DNA of 64,000 nt from Rhodanobacter sp. OK091 (GTDB lineage: Bacteria > Pseudomonadota > Gammaproteobacteria > Xanthomonadales > Rhodanobacteraceae). The notes below the pieces were generated by a model that saw only the letters and a list, made by a program, of their open reading frames with translations, ran no database searches and had not been told where the DNA came from. A program made the position numbers and the translations under genes. The DNA lies in assembly GCF_900142825.1 (NCBI RefSeq), contig NZ_FRCH01000003.1:340519-404518 (forward strand), given 5' to 3'. Shown here piece after piece: positions 36,480 to 45,243 of this stretch (position 1 is the stretch's first letter; each line of letters opens with the position of its first letter).

Positions 36480-37757
36480 TCAGAGACGACCGTCGACCGC
36501 CTCGCGCGGAAGCAGACATTTCACGTCGTAGATTACCGAGGCAGCTTTGCCGAACGCGCGGATGCCATCGGGGCCCATGTCGACAAACTGCTGATGGCCG
36601 ACTGCGACGATCACGGCATCGTAGCTGTCGGGTTGCGGCTGCGCGACAGGAACGATGGCATATTCGTGCTCCGCCTCGGCGGCATTGACCCACGGATCGT
36701 GGATATCGACCTGGGCGTTGTAGCCGCGCAACGCCAGCACGATATCGACCACGCGGGTATTGCGCAGATCAGGGCAATTCTCCTTGAATGCCAGCCCCAG
36801 AACCAGCACGCGGGCCTGCACCGGATTGATACCTTTACGCACCATGAGGCGCAGCACCTCGTTGGCGATATAGAAACCCATACTGTCGTTGGTGCGGCGG
36901 CCAGCGAGGATCACGTCCGAGTGATGGCCCACCTCTTGCGCCTTGTGCGTGAGGTAGTACGGATCCACGCTGATGCAGTGCCCACCCACCAGACCCGGAC
37001 GGAACGGCAGGAAGTTCCACTTGGTACCGGCCGCCTGCAGCACTTCCAGTGTGTCGATGCCCAGCTTGTTGAACAAGATGGCCAGATCGTTGACCAGCGC
37101 GATGTTCAGATCGCGCTGTGTGTTCTCGATGACCTTGGCAGCTTCGGCGACCTTCAACGAACTGGCCCTGTACGTGCCGGCGGTGATCACCGAGCCGTAC
37201 AGGCGATCGACAAAATCGGCTGCCTCCGGTGTGGAGCCCGAGGTAACCTTCAGAATGCTGGTGACTCGATGTTGCTTGTCGCCAGGATTGATGCGCTCGG
37301 GACTATAGCCGGCGAAAAAGTCGCGGTTGTAGACCAGGCCCGAGCCTTTTTCGAGGATCGGGATACAGACCTCTTCCGTGCAACCCGGGTACACGGTGGA
37401 CTCGTACACCACCACGTCGCCTGGCTTGAGGACCTTGGCCAGGGTTTCACTGGCCTTGATCAGTGGTGTCAGGTCGGGGCGTTTGGCGAGATCGATAGGA
37501 GTAGGGACGGTGACGATGTAGGTATTGCAGTTCCGCAGATCGTCCAGTTCAGCACTGAAACGCAGGCGCGTTGCTGCAGTGAGTTCCGCCGCCTCGATTT
37601 CGAGTGTGTTGTCGTGACCGGCAGCCAACTCGTCGATCCGGGCCTTGTTGATATCGAAGCCCACTGTGTCGTAGTGCTTGCCGAACTCCACCGCCAGCGG
37701 CAGGCCAACATAGCCGAGACCTACGATGGCGAGCTTGGTGTTTTCCAGATTCCGCAT
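36480..37757 (-). CDS. UDP-HexNAc 6-dehydrogenase (TviB/WbpO-like)
   Basis: This 425-aa enzyme has an NAD-binding motif LAIVGLGYVGLPLAVEFGK, then TVPTPIDLAKRPDLTPL and STVYPGCTEEVC. The catalytic Cys lies in GLVGGHCISVDPYYL. The closest fit is the TviB/WbpO branch, which oxidises UDP-GlcNAc or UDP-GalNAc to the uronic acid, rather than UDP-glucose dehydrogenase. It could supply UDP-GlcNAcA to the WbpB/E/D-like enzymes at 54.8-57.5 kb. The start at 37757 follows GGGATGA. The epimerase follows 15 nt downstream. Confidence 0.9.
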   Translation of the reverse strand: MRNLENTKLAIVGLGYVGLPLAVEFGKHYDTVGFDINKARIDELAAGHDNTLEIEAAELTAATRLRFSAELDDLRNCNTYIVTVPTPIDLAKRPDLTPLIKASETLAKVLKPGDVVVYESTVYPGCTEEVCIPILEKGSGLVYNRDFFAGYSPERINPGDKQHRVTSILKVTSGSTPEAADFVDRLYGSVITAGTYRASSLKVAEAAKVIENTQRDLNIALVNDLAILFNKLGIDTLEVLQAAGTKWNFLPFRPGLVGGHCISVDPYYLTHKAQEVGHHSDVILAGRRTNDSMGFYIANEVLRLMVRKGINPVQARVLVLGLAFKENCPDLRNTRVVDIVLALRGYNAQVDIHDPWVNAAEAEHEYAIVPVAQPQPDSYDAVIVAVGHQQFVDMGPDGIRAFGKAASVIYDVKCLLPREAVDGRL

Positions 37758-38377
37758 AAGGTCATCCCGAGATTTTTGGAAACGCATCTTGATGCGCAGG
37801 TTGTCCGGCAGAAGCCATGCTGACCGGATCGTATCTGCAGATCAATGTTCCAGCGAGGCGCCAGCAGCCTGAGCGGTAGCGAGTGGTGCGTTGCATGCCG
37901 ATGAGCTGCGGCCGATGAATCCCGGCGAGTATCCATCAAGCGACCGATATTCCGAAGCTTCTGTCCGCCGGCGATTCTGGATTCATACATCGAATGGTCA
38001 TTCGCGGGACGGTATTCTGCGCATCTGACACGCGCAGGCATGTCGATGGGACTCACGTTTGCGCTTGCGCTGGCATAACACCCACTATGCCAAAGTGGAT
38101 CGTGCATAAACCGTGCACATCCGCGCGCTGTGTGATTATCTCAGTGGAAAGAAAGTCAGCAAACACCCGTGGCGCACAATAATCGGTCGCGAGTGCGGTT
38201 CTATGTGCGATCGCTATTCAACAAGAGAGAGTCCGCGTGGCATCGCTGAAACGCGAAGCACGCTGTCGCCATCACAGCGATATGGTCGAAATCGTCACTT
38301 GATGGATGGCTTCGTACGTCGGATCCCAGAGACGAATCCGATGGGCAACGATCCCGCTCGCGTGGGGCGCTCAGGCA
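37758..38377. other. Intergenic region upstream of the dehydrogenase
   Basis: These 620 bp contain the promoter of the minus-strand dehydrogenase-epimerase pair. No supported gene or RNA is visible; short frames here lack start signals and domain features. Confidence 0.45.
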
Positions 38378-38512
38378 TCAATGCAGAAGACCCGTGTGAA
38401 ACATCAACCAACCGGCCACCGCACTGAGCATCAGACAGACAGTAAGCCAGAATCCCCGGGAATTTTTTTCCCAGACCGGCTTGTTCTCGTCGTTTTCCAT
38501 GTAGTTTTGCAT
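38378..38512 (-). CDS. Putative small single-pass membrane protein
   Basis: This frame encodes 44 aa from ATG 38512 (40 aa from ATG 38500). It has a charged N-terminus (MENDENKPVWEKNSRG) and a single hydrophobic helix FWLTVCLMLSAVAGWLMFHT, then a short end. It ends in TGA at 38378. The Shine-Dalgarno is weak. It sits alone in a long non-coding stretch between the dehydrogenase and the export lipoprotein. It is too short for usual gene callers; no family is recognised. Confidence 0.45.
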   Translation of the reverse strand: MQNYMENDENKPVWEKNSRGFWLTVCLMLSAVAGWLMFHTGLLH

Positions 38513-39281
38513 CCGTGACAGGTATCAGCTGTTGAGGGGCACCTTACAGAAGCGAGTATCGTGCCAAACAGAGATGTCGGCTTGATTGATCGTTGTGTAT
38601 CGCGATTGCGGGTACTGAGTTGAGATAGATGTCGCAGTTTGCTCCGGGCGCCGGCCTGTGCCGGTGCGCAGTGGGACACTTTGGTCCGCGGTCATACGCC
38701 GCGTGCCGTCAGGCCTGCAGTGTCGTTGCGGGTCAAAATGGGTCAAAAATGGTCGGAGAGTTCGCAGACACCGGGATTCGGCACAGCTGACTGCGAACGT
38801 GACGTTCGATGGGACGACATCAAAGTTCCGTGTCGATGCAGCTTGCGTCGCCGCCATCGCCGCTATGGCCGCAGCCCAACGTCGGCAGAAAAAATTGCCG
38901 CGGACACCAAGGCGTTCCTGGTTGCGCGGAGCTGTCGCCGGAAACACATGGGGACTTGTCCGACGCGACTTGCGGTCGACGGTGTGATGAGGCGCTCGGT
39001 CGCGATGTATCCCATCGTTCGTGATGTTTCTTTCACGCGAAATGTGGCATCACTCAGAACCCTTTTTTTTGTGGTTGATTTTCGCGTCGGTTATTGAACG
39101 CTCAGGTTCAGGGAGTCATTCTCGAAAGAGATTTGCGCTTTCCGATCCCATGATTGCGTGGTCGAAAATCCGATTCCACAGAGTGCGCTTAATTGGAGTG
39201 TGCTGTTAGTTGGGAAATGTGCTGTTTAACGGCGATTTGCCGGCATGCTCGGTGGATCGTTTAGTCTGAGGGCCTGTGACC
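38513..39281. other. Intergenic region ahead of the polysaccharide export gene
   Basis: This 769-bp stretch has lower-GC patches (for example 39010-39200) and presumably the promoter of the export lipoprotein. TGAGGG at 39267-39272 is its ribosome-binding site. Reading frames present lack recognisable features. Confidence 0.45.
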
Positions 39282-40391
39282 ATGAAAAAGATTACCGCCT
39301 TTATCATCCTGAGTTTCGTGTTACTCGTCGTTAACGGCTGCGTGTGGTCTCCGGGACAACGCATGTCTGGCGAAGGAGTGGTTCGCGGAACACCAACCGA
39401 CAGCAGCCAGGTCCAACTGGTAACGATCACCCCGCAGCTGTTGGCGGGAGATCATGCGGCGACGTTGAGCGCGGCGGTGCCACAGGAGCTGTTGTCCTAT
39501 CAGCCGGAGCCTTATCGCATTGGGCCTGGCGACACGCTTTACATCACAGTCTGGGATCATCCGGAACTGACGGCACCCGCCGGGTCGCAACAGCAAACGG
39601 CGGCCAATGGCCGGATTGTCCGTTCGGATGGCACGCTGTTCTACCCTTACATAGGCCCTGTAAAAGTTGCGGGTATGACGATCGAAGAGGTGCGCCAGAA
39701 CATCAGCACGAAGATCGCCAAATACGTGGAGAGACCGCAGGTGGATGTCGGGGTCGTCAGCTATAACAGCCAGCATGTGCTGCTCCAGGGCGCCTTCATG
39801 AAAACCGACCCGCAGTCGATCACGACGACTCCGCTGACCCTGGGGCAGGCGATCGGCGCGGCAACGATCAATGCAGATCAGGCCAATATGTCCGATCTGA
39901 TATTGAGCCGCGATGGCCACGACTATCATCTGGACCTGGCCTCCTTGAACAACGGCCAGGGCATTGCGCAGAATATTTACCTGAAACCTGGGGATCGCCT
40001 GTTGCTTCCCTACAATGACACCCAGGAAGTGTATGTGATGGGAGAGGTGATGCGCCCCATGGCAGTCACCTTCAGGAGTGTCGCCGATCTCTCCCTGACG
40101 CAGGCGCTGGGCCGCGCTGGTGGCCTCAACCCCGTCACTTCCAGTGGCAGGGAGGTTTATGTCATTCGCGGCGCGAAGAATCTGGAGAATACCCCGGCCA
40201 AGGTTTTTCAGCTTGATGCCCGTTCGCCGTCTGCGTTTGCGCTCGGAGACGAGTTCAGGGTTAAGCCGGGTGACGTGGTGTTTGTCGGTGCAGCCGGCGT
40301 AACTCGCTGGAATCGATTCCTGAGCCAATTGCTGCCGTCGGCCACCTTGGTCACCAGCGCAGCTGCAGCAAATTACAGTGCAACGCACTGA
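39282..40391 (+). CDS. Polysaccharide export outer-membrane lipoprotein (Wza/GumB-like)
   Basis: This 369-aa OPX protein begins with lipoprotein signal KKITAFIILSFVLLVVNGC. The Poly_export domain starts at YRIGPGDTLYITVWDHPELT, followed by FYPYIGPVKVAGMTIEEVRQNISTKI. SLBB-type beta-grasp repeats follow, with VYVMGEVMRPMAVTF. A C-terminal segment NRFLSQLLPSATLVTSAA may insert in the outer membrane. It forms the exit channel with the tyrosine autokinase/co-polymerase at 57.7 kb. ATG 39282 has better spacing to TGAGGG than GTG 39276. Confidence 0.93.
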   Translation: MKKITAFIILSFVLLVVNGCVWSPGQRMSGEGVVRGTPTDSSQVQLVTITPQLLAGDHAATLSAAVPQELLSYQPEPYRIGPGDTLYITVWDHPELTAPAGSQQQTAANGRIVRSDGTLFYPYIGPVKVAGMTIEEVRQNISTKIAKYVERPQVDVGVVSYNSQHVLLQGAFMKTDPQSITTTPLTLGQAIGAATINADQANMSDLILSRDGHDYHLDLASLNNGQGIAQNIYLKPGDRLLLPYNDTQEVYVMGEVMRPMAVTFRSVADLSLTQALGRAGGLNPVTSSGREVYVIRGAKNLENTPAKVFQLDARSPSAFALGDEFRVKPGDVVFVGAAGVTRWNRFLSQLLPSATLVTSAAAANYSATH

Positions 40392-40432
40392 AGCTATTCA
40401 TCGTCTCTGACTACAGAAGCACGAGGGCCTCG

Positions 40433-40472
40433 AATCTCGCCACCATGGCTTGACTGCCATGGTGGCGAGATT
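40433..40472. terminator. 17-bp perfect hairpin after export gene
   Basis: AATCTCGCCACCATGGC (40433-40449) and its exact reverse complement (40456-40472) enclose a 6-nt loop, 42 nt after the export gene stop. No U-run follows, but the stem is strong enough to pause or stabilise the 3' end. Confidence 0.6.
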
Positions 40473-41118
40473 GAGGTTCCTTGGATTGCTGCCGTTGAAT
40501 CGCAGCGGCGGCTGGCATCGACGGCCATGCAATCAGTGTCGTATCGATCCCATCGCGCCATGGGCCATCACCAGTTTCCGATACATCGGCACTCGATGAC
40601 GTCGGTACATCTCTTGGCATTGCATGGTCATCCGCTCAGTTCACTTCGCGCCAGTCTGCCTGTACTCCTCAGCATCCTTCGTGCCAGTGAGGTTTTTTTG
40701 GCGACGAGGTTGTTTTTGTTTAGACGTCTATTTCAAAACAATGAACGAGTCGAAACCTGTTCAGCGTTTCTTCAACTTCACCGATTTGCGTAAAACATAA
40801 CTTATACATGTGATTGACGTAATCATCATCTAAACCGTTTACGGCTGAATGCGGCCCTTGCCCTACACAAGAATCGACATACAAAGCTGCTACGTTCGGG
40901 TGCCTGAGGTCAGCAACATGCTCTTCATGCATGCAGAAAGTTGTCAGTTTGTTCGCTGGCTTCAAGTTGTTCCAGACGAGATAAATCAGCGATCTGACGA
41001 ATCATGGATCCACAAACGCAGACCATCGAGGCTCTCTTGCTCGATATCTGCACCACTCACAAATTGAGCCCATTGGGATCGGGGGATCCTTTGGAGACTG
41101 GGCGGAGGTAAGGGTGTT
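40473..41118. other. AT-richer intergenic region before the WecA-like gene
   Basis: This 646-bp region is AT-richer than its surroundings between about 40690 and 41060. It includes T-runs and a short minus-strand frame (40720-40965) without known features. It may hold the promoter of the gene at 41119. I see no transposase motif or tRNA. Confidence 0.4.
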
Positions 41119-42318
41119 ATGCAGGAATCGCGGATGCTCTTCGATTGTTTGATTGCCACATGCACATCAGCAGTAGCCATTGTTGCGATGCGCCGTTTCG
41201 CTGTATTGCTTGGACTCGTGGATCGCCCCGATCAACGCAAGCTGCATGACGGCGACGTGCCGTTGGTGGGCGGTCTGGCGATTTTCATAGGCGTGCTGGC
41301 GGGGACGATTTTCTACGGCCAATTCCAGCAGTTTGAGACAACGCTGCTTGAAACCGCCGCTGTGCTTGTCCTGCTCGGCGCACTGGATGACCGCTTCGAT
41401 CTCAGCGTGCGAGATCGCCTGCTGATCCAGACCATCGTCATTCTCACGGTCATCGCCAATACCGGTGTTTACATCCACACGTTGGGACGGATATTCGGCC
41501 ATGAAGTGACATTCGGCTGGCTCGGTGTCCCGTTGACAGTGGTCGCCGTCATCGGTCTGGTGAATGCGTTCAACATGATGGACGGTATCGACGGCCTCGC
41601 CGGCGGTCTTGCGTTGGTCAGCGTGGCTGCCATAGTCCTGTTCGCCACTCCCACGCCCTTGCATGGAGTCATCGTGTTGCTGGCTTTGCTGGCTGCTGCG
41701 TTGCTTCCTTACCTGGTCGCCAACCTCGGCTACATGGGTGGCAAGATCTTCCTTGGCGATGCCGGAAGCATGTTGATCGGCTACCTGCTGGCGTGGACGC
41801 TTATCCGCATGAGTCAGATACCTCAGACGCACTTGTCGCCCGTCGACGTGCTGTGGTGCGTAGCTCTGCCGGTCTTCGACACTATTGCCGTGATGTATCG
41901 GCGCATGCGCCAGGGCAAATCGCCGTTCAAGCCGGATCGTGGACATATCCACCATATCCTGCTTGGAGCGGGCCTGGGGCCTCGCGCGACGTTGGCCGCG
42001 CTGATCGCCCTTGCTGCAACCTTCGCGCTCATCGGCGCTTTCATCAGCGGCGTGGCTCACTCGGCCGGTACGAACCTGACCATGTTCTGCCTGGTGATGA
42101 GCGTGTATATCGTGACGGTCACACGTGCATGGCTGCGGCAGGAGGCGCGCCGACAGGCGCTTGCCCCGCGGTGCGTTGACCCGAATGTCACTTCGAAAGG
42201 TGCGGTCCGGCCAACCTGCTCGACTGGGCTTGCCGCGCGGAGACAGGAGACTATGGTGCATACGAGCCGCGCCGAAACCGAGACATTGCGCTCGGAACGC
42301 CGCTCTATCCGTCGCTGA
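41119..42318 (+). CDS. WecA-type undecaprenyl-phosphate sugar-1-phosphate transferase
   Basis: This 399-aa MraY/WecA-family enzyme transfers a HexNAc-1-phosphate to undecaprenyl phosphate, starting repeat-unit assembly at the inner membrane. It has about ten TM helices. The Asp-rich motif NAFNMMDGIDGLAGG, FLGDAGSMLIGY, and the terminal DRGHIHHILL carry the metal and substrate residues. The C-terminal ~70 residues are polar and longer than in E. coli WecA. It is convergent with the beta-helix gene. It is the only initiating transferase visible in the locus. Confidence 0.93.
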   Translation: MQESRMLFDCLIATCTSAVAIVAMRRFAVLLGLVDRPDQRKLHDGDVPLVGGLAIFIGVLAGTIFYGQFQQFETTLLETAAVLVLLGALDDRFDLSVRDRLLIQTIVILTVIANTGVYIHTLGRIFGHEVTFGWLGVPLTVVAVIGLVNAFNMMDGIDGLAGGLALVSVAAIVLFATPTPLHGVIVLLALLAAALLPYLVANLGYMGGKIFLGDAGSMLIGYLLAWTLIRMSQIPQTHLSPVDVLWCVALPVFDTIAVMYRRMRQGKSPFKPDRGHIHHILLGAGLGPRATLAALIALAATFALIGAFISGVAHSAGTNLTMFCLVMSVYIVTVTRAWLRQEARRQALAPRCVDPNVTSKGAVRPTCSTGLAARRQETMVHTSRAETETLRSERRSIRR

Positions 42319-42416
42319 TGAACAACGGTGAAGGAAGCCGCTGCAGATTCAACGCGCCGGAAAGAGTTCTCAGTGATACGAGCAGGGTCTCGAGCTCGAG
42401 TTCCAGATCCGCCCAC

Positions 42417-43856
42417 TTATTCGGATTGCCTGACTCCCAGGAATTGGATCATTGCGCCATTTGCGACTTCGTTTATGCCGCTGTCGATGGCGTTGGCGTA
42501 TTCGAAGGAATGTTCCAGCGCCAGATGACCTTTGCTGATACGCGACTGGTTGCTCGTGCTCAGGAATGACATTCCCTTGGCGGGGCTCGCGTTGAGCTTC
42601 GCCTTGTTGCCAGAAATGATCACCTTGCCGATGCCTCTCGCATTGTCGGGAGTCTCGTCCTCGGCGAAGTTGATGCAGGTGCCGCGGATATCGATGAATA
42701 CGTTGCCCGCGCATACCAGTCCGGTTGCGCCGAACACGCCGATCGCGCCCATCTGCGGACGTATGCCGATGAACGTGTTTCCGGTGATCACGGTGTTGAT
42801 GGCATTTTTGCTGACCCGGAAGGTGGCGTTTCCGAGCCGTATCGCATCGCCGCCTGGTCCCGATCCCGGCGGCGAGCGCTGGAAAGTGCATCCGCTGATC
42901 TGCACGCCGCTCAAGCCATGAACCCCGATGTCGACGCGCACCGAGTTGAGGAAGTTGCAGTTGAGCACGGCGAGATTGTCCGGCGGATCCGCGGCAGTCT
43001 TGCTCTTCGTCGAGGAATCGATGCCCCAGTAGCAGTTGGTGAACTCGCAATCCGACACGACCCAATCGTGAATGTTGTCTCCCGACTGGCGTCCATTGAA
43101 GAACGTGATGCCAGCCGTGTTCACCGAATCGATATTGATGAACTTGCAATGGGCGATGGTCACGTGGCGGTACACGCTCCAGGTGCGATCGGGTTCGAAA
43201 TCGATGCCACCTACCGAGTGGGACAGTTTCGCGTTGCCGATATTCTGGAAGACACAGTTCTCCACCGTCAGCTGGTCGCAATCGATGACGGACAAACCGT
43301 TGCGGTTGTCCTTGACCGCGCCGTCGAACATGCAGTCGCGCACAACGATGCGCTGGTTGTGGCGTTCGGTGCTGTGGAATGTCCCCGAGCCGACATACAT
43401 GCCGTCTCCGCGAAATCCATGGAAAGCCACCCGCTCGACGGTCAGATCCGAGGTGGCATTGACGGCGAGCAGGTAGAAGTATTGCTGATAGCCGAACTCT
43501 GCCACCCGTCCGTTGAGCTTCAAATCGTGTAGGTGGATGTTGCGCATGTTGTCCGCGACATTGGCGCTGCCACCGTCACGCACATGAGTGACGAGCATGA
43601 ACTCGCAAGCCAGCGAATCGTCGTGCGCTCTCAGTTCGCTGGTGTGCCCCTGGCCGTACAGCTCGATACCTGACTTGAGATTCAACTGTTTCACGAGATA
43701 GATGCCGGCAGGCACGAATACCTTGCTACCGGCTTCGTCAATCGCTGTCTGGATGCCCCCCGTGCAGTCATAGGCGCTGCTGCCGGCACGAATGGCGGCG
43801 TGCTCTGATGCGGGCAGGAAATCCAGCACATTCACAACTTGCGGCGAGGATGGCAT
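42417..43856 (-). CDS. Right-handed parallel beta-helix protein (pectate-lyase-like)
   Basis: This 479-aa protein starts with a pectate-lyase superfamily entry segment (VNVLDFLPASEHAAIRAG, then IQTAIDEAGSKVFVPAGIYLVKQL). It then has many short beta-helix turns such as VIDCDQLTVENCVFQNIG, VVSDCEFTNCYWGID and VQISGCTFQRSP. Such folds are polysaccharide lyases, hydrolases or epimerases. There is no signal peptide, so it is either cytoplasmic, exported by another route, or its N-terminus is truncated. Its place in the cluster suggests action on the polymer. No catalytic residues could be assigned. Confidence 0.8.
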   Translation of the reverse strand: MPSSPQVVNVLDFLPASEHAAIRAGSSAYDCTGGIQTAIDEAGSKVFVPAGIYLVKQLNLKSGIELYGQGHTSELRAHDDSLACEFMLVTHVRDGGSANVADNMRNIHLHDLKLNGRVAEFGYQQYFYLLAVNATSDLTVERVAFHGFRGDGMYVGSGTFHSTERHNQRIVVRDCMFDGAVKDNRNGLSVIDCDQLTVENCVFQNIGNAKLSHSVGGIDFEPDRTWSVYRHVTIAHCKFINIDSVNTAGITFFNGRQSGDNIHDWVVSDCEFTNCYWGIDSSTKSKTAADPPDNLAVLNCNFLNSVRVDIGVHGLSGVQISGCTFQRSPPGSGPGGDAIRLGNATFRVSKNAINTVITGNTFIGIRPQMGAIGVFGATGLVCAGNVFIDIRGTCINFAEDETPDNARGIGKVIISGNKAKLNASPAKGMSFLSTSNQSRISKGHLALEHSFEYANAIDSGINEVANGAMIQFLGVRQSE

Positions 43857-44006
43857 GGCACAGCCTCCGAGGGTGTAGGACGTCGGTCATGAACGGTGCG
43901 GCTCAAGCAGAGCCCATCGATCGAGCTTACCGCGGTAGAGATTCTTGTTCTGAACCACACATGACTTGCCTCATGGCCAGATCCGTCTGATACGGGAGAT
44001 GGACGT

Positions 44007-45164
44007 CTATATGAATAACTCGGAAGATGTTGTAGGCCGGTCGCACAACTCCGCATAGACATCCATGGTACGCCGGATGACGATGCGTTCATCAAATTGT
44101 GCTCGTGCCTTGAGACGCGCAGCGTCACCCAGCTGACACGCAAATCCGGAGTCGTCCTGCAGTCGCCGTATCGCATGTGCCAGCGCCTCGCTGTCTCCCA
44201 CCGGAACCAGCAAGCCGTCGACACCATCGGACACTACCTCGCGGCAGCCGGGCACATCCGTGGTGATCAAGGGAAGTCCGCAAGCTGCGGCCTCGACCAG
44301 CGTTCGCGGCAATCCTTCCCGATAGCTTGGCAGCACCATGACATCGACCGATCCGAGCAGGCTGGCCATATCGTCGACGTGACCGAGCCACGTGACCAGG
44401 CCTTCGTCTACCCAGCCTCGTATCGTCGACTCGGGAACCGCCGCCGGGTTGCCCGAATCCGGAGTGCCCGCGAGCAGAGCGTGAATGGCGCGACCCTGGG
44501 TGCGCAGTTGCCGGATGGCAGCGACGTATTCGGCGACGCCTTTGTCCCATAGCAGGCGGCTTGCCAGCAGCACGCGCATGCGCCCGTCGCTGGATGCTGT
44601 CCGCGATACTCCGGCGAATTGCCCGCAGTCCACTCCGGAACCGCGAATCAGGCGGATGTGTGCCGGGTCGACCAGACCAGCCTGTTGAAACAATTCGACG
44701 TCATCCGCGTTCTGCAGGATGAGTCGCGCGTCCTTGCCGCCGAGTGCCAACCGCAACAGGCCGCGCACCACCGGTCGCAACAAACGCGCTTTCATGTGCG
44801 AACTGGTAAACACGTAACCCATGCCCGCCACCGCATTCACCCGGGCAGAAACCCCGGCCAGTCGTGCCGCCAGGGAGCCATACACGGCACATTTGATGGT
44901 GAAGCCATGTACAAGCATCGGTCGCTCGCGTCGCAGCAGCCGGATCAGGTGCCATAACAGTGCCATCTCTCGCAGCGGATTGAGGCTGCGCCGTTCCATC
45001 GGCAACGGCTCCCAGCGCAGACCCAGAGCCCGCAGCTTGTCGCCATAAGGCCCCGGTGGAGAAATCAGTAGGACGTCGTACCCGGCCTCCCGCAGGGCCA
45101 TCGCCAGTGCGCGGCGGAAGTTGTAGAGGTACCAATCCGTATTGGCGAACAGCACGGCTTTCAT
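44007..45164 (-). CDS. Glycosyltransferase family 4 (CapM/PglA-like)
   Basis: This 385-aa GT-B enzyme has an N-terminus FANTDWYLYNFRRALAMALREAGYDVLLISPPG and a middle segment VHGFTIKCAVYGSLAARLAGV characteristic of CapM/PglA-type GT4 enzymes. These often add a HexNAc to lipid-linked sugars. The E-x7-E nucleotide-sugar site is in SYREGLPRTLVEAAACGLPLI. It is the last gene of the long operon, 79 nt after the amidotransferase. Confidence 0.9.
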   Translation of the reverse strand: MKAVLFANTDWYLYNFRRALAMALREAGYDVLLISPPGPYGDKLRALGLRWEPLPMERRSLNPLREMALLWHLIRLLRRERPMLVHGFTIKCAVYGSLAARLAGVSARVNAVAGMGYVFTSSHMKARLLRPVVRGLLRLALGGKDARLILQNADDVELFQQAGLVDPAHIRLIRGSGVDCGQFAGVSRTASSDGRMRVLLASRLLWDKGVAEYVAAIRQLRTQGRAIHALLAGTPDSGNPAAVPESTIRGWVDEGLVTWLGHVDDMASLLGSVDVMVLPSYREGLPRTLVEAAACGLPLITTDVPGCREVVSDGVDGLLVPVGDSEALAHAIRRLQDDSGFACQLGDAARLKARAQFDERIVIRRTMDVYAELCDRPTTSSELFI

Positions 45165-45243
45165 GGACGCGCCTCATGCGAAGCCGCGTGTGCACGATGC
45201 CGCCCGCGAACAGCAGGGCAGGTCGTGGATGTATGCGAACCCG

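Noticed and set aside
36480..37757. UDP-glucose 6-dehydrogenase (Ugd) identity for the dehydrogenase
   Set aside because: The TVPTPIDLAKRPDLTPL and STVYPGCTEEVC segments fit the TviB/WbpO branch better than Ugd, and the neighbouring WbpB/D/E-like genes need a HexNAc uronate.
35388..37823. 811-aa open frame on the plus strand
   Set aside because: It is antisense to the epimerase and dehydrogenase genes, whose motifs are intact. The frame is kept open by high GC at third positions and has no domain pattern.
38525..38947. 140-aa minus-strand frame in the gap before the export gene
   Set aside because: No Shine-Dalgarno, no domain or membrane features, and composition unlike the neighbouring genes; probably chance.
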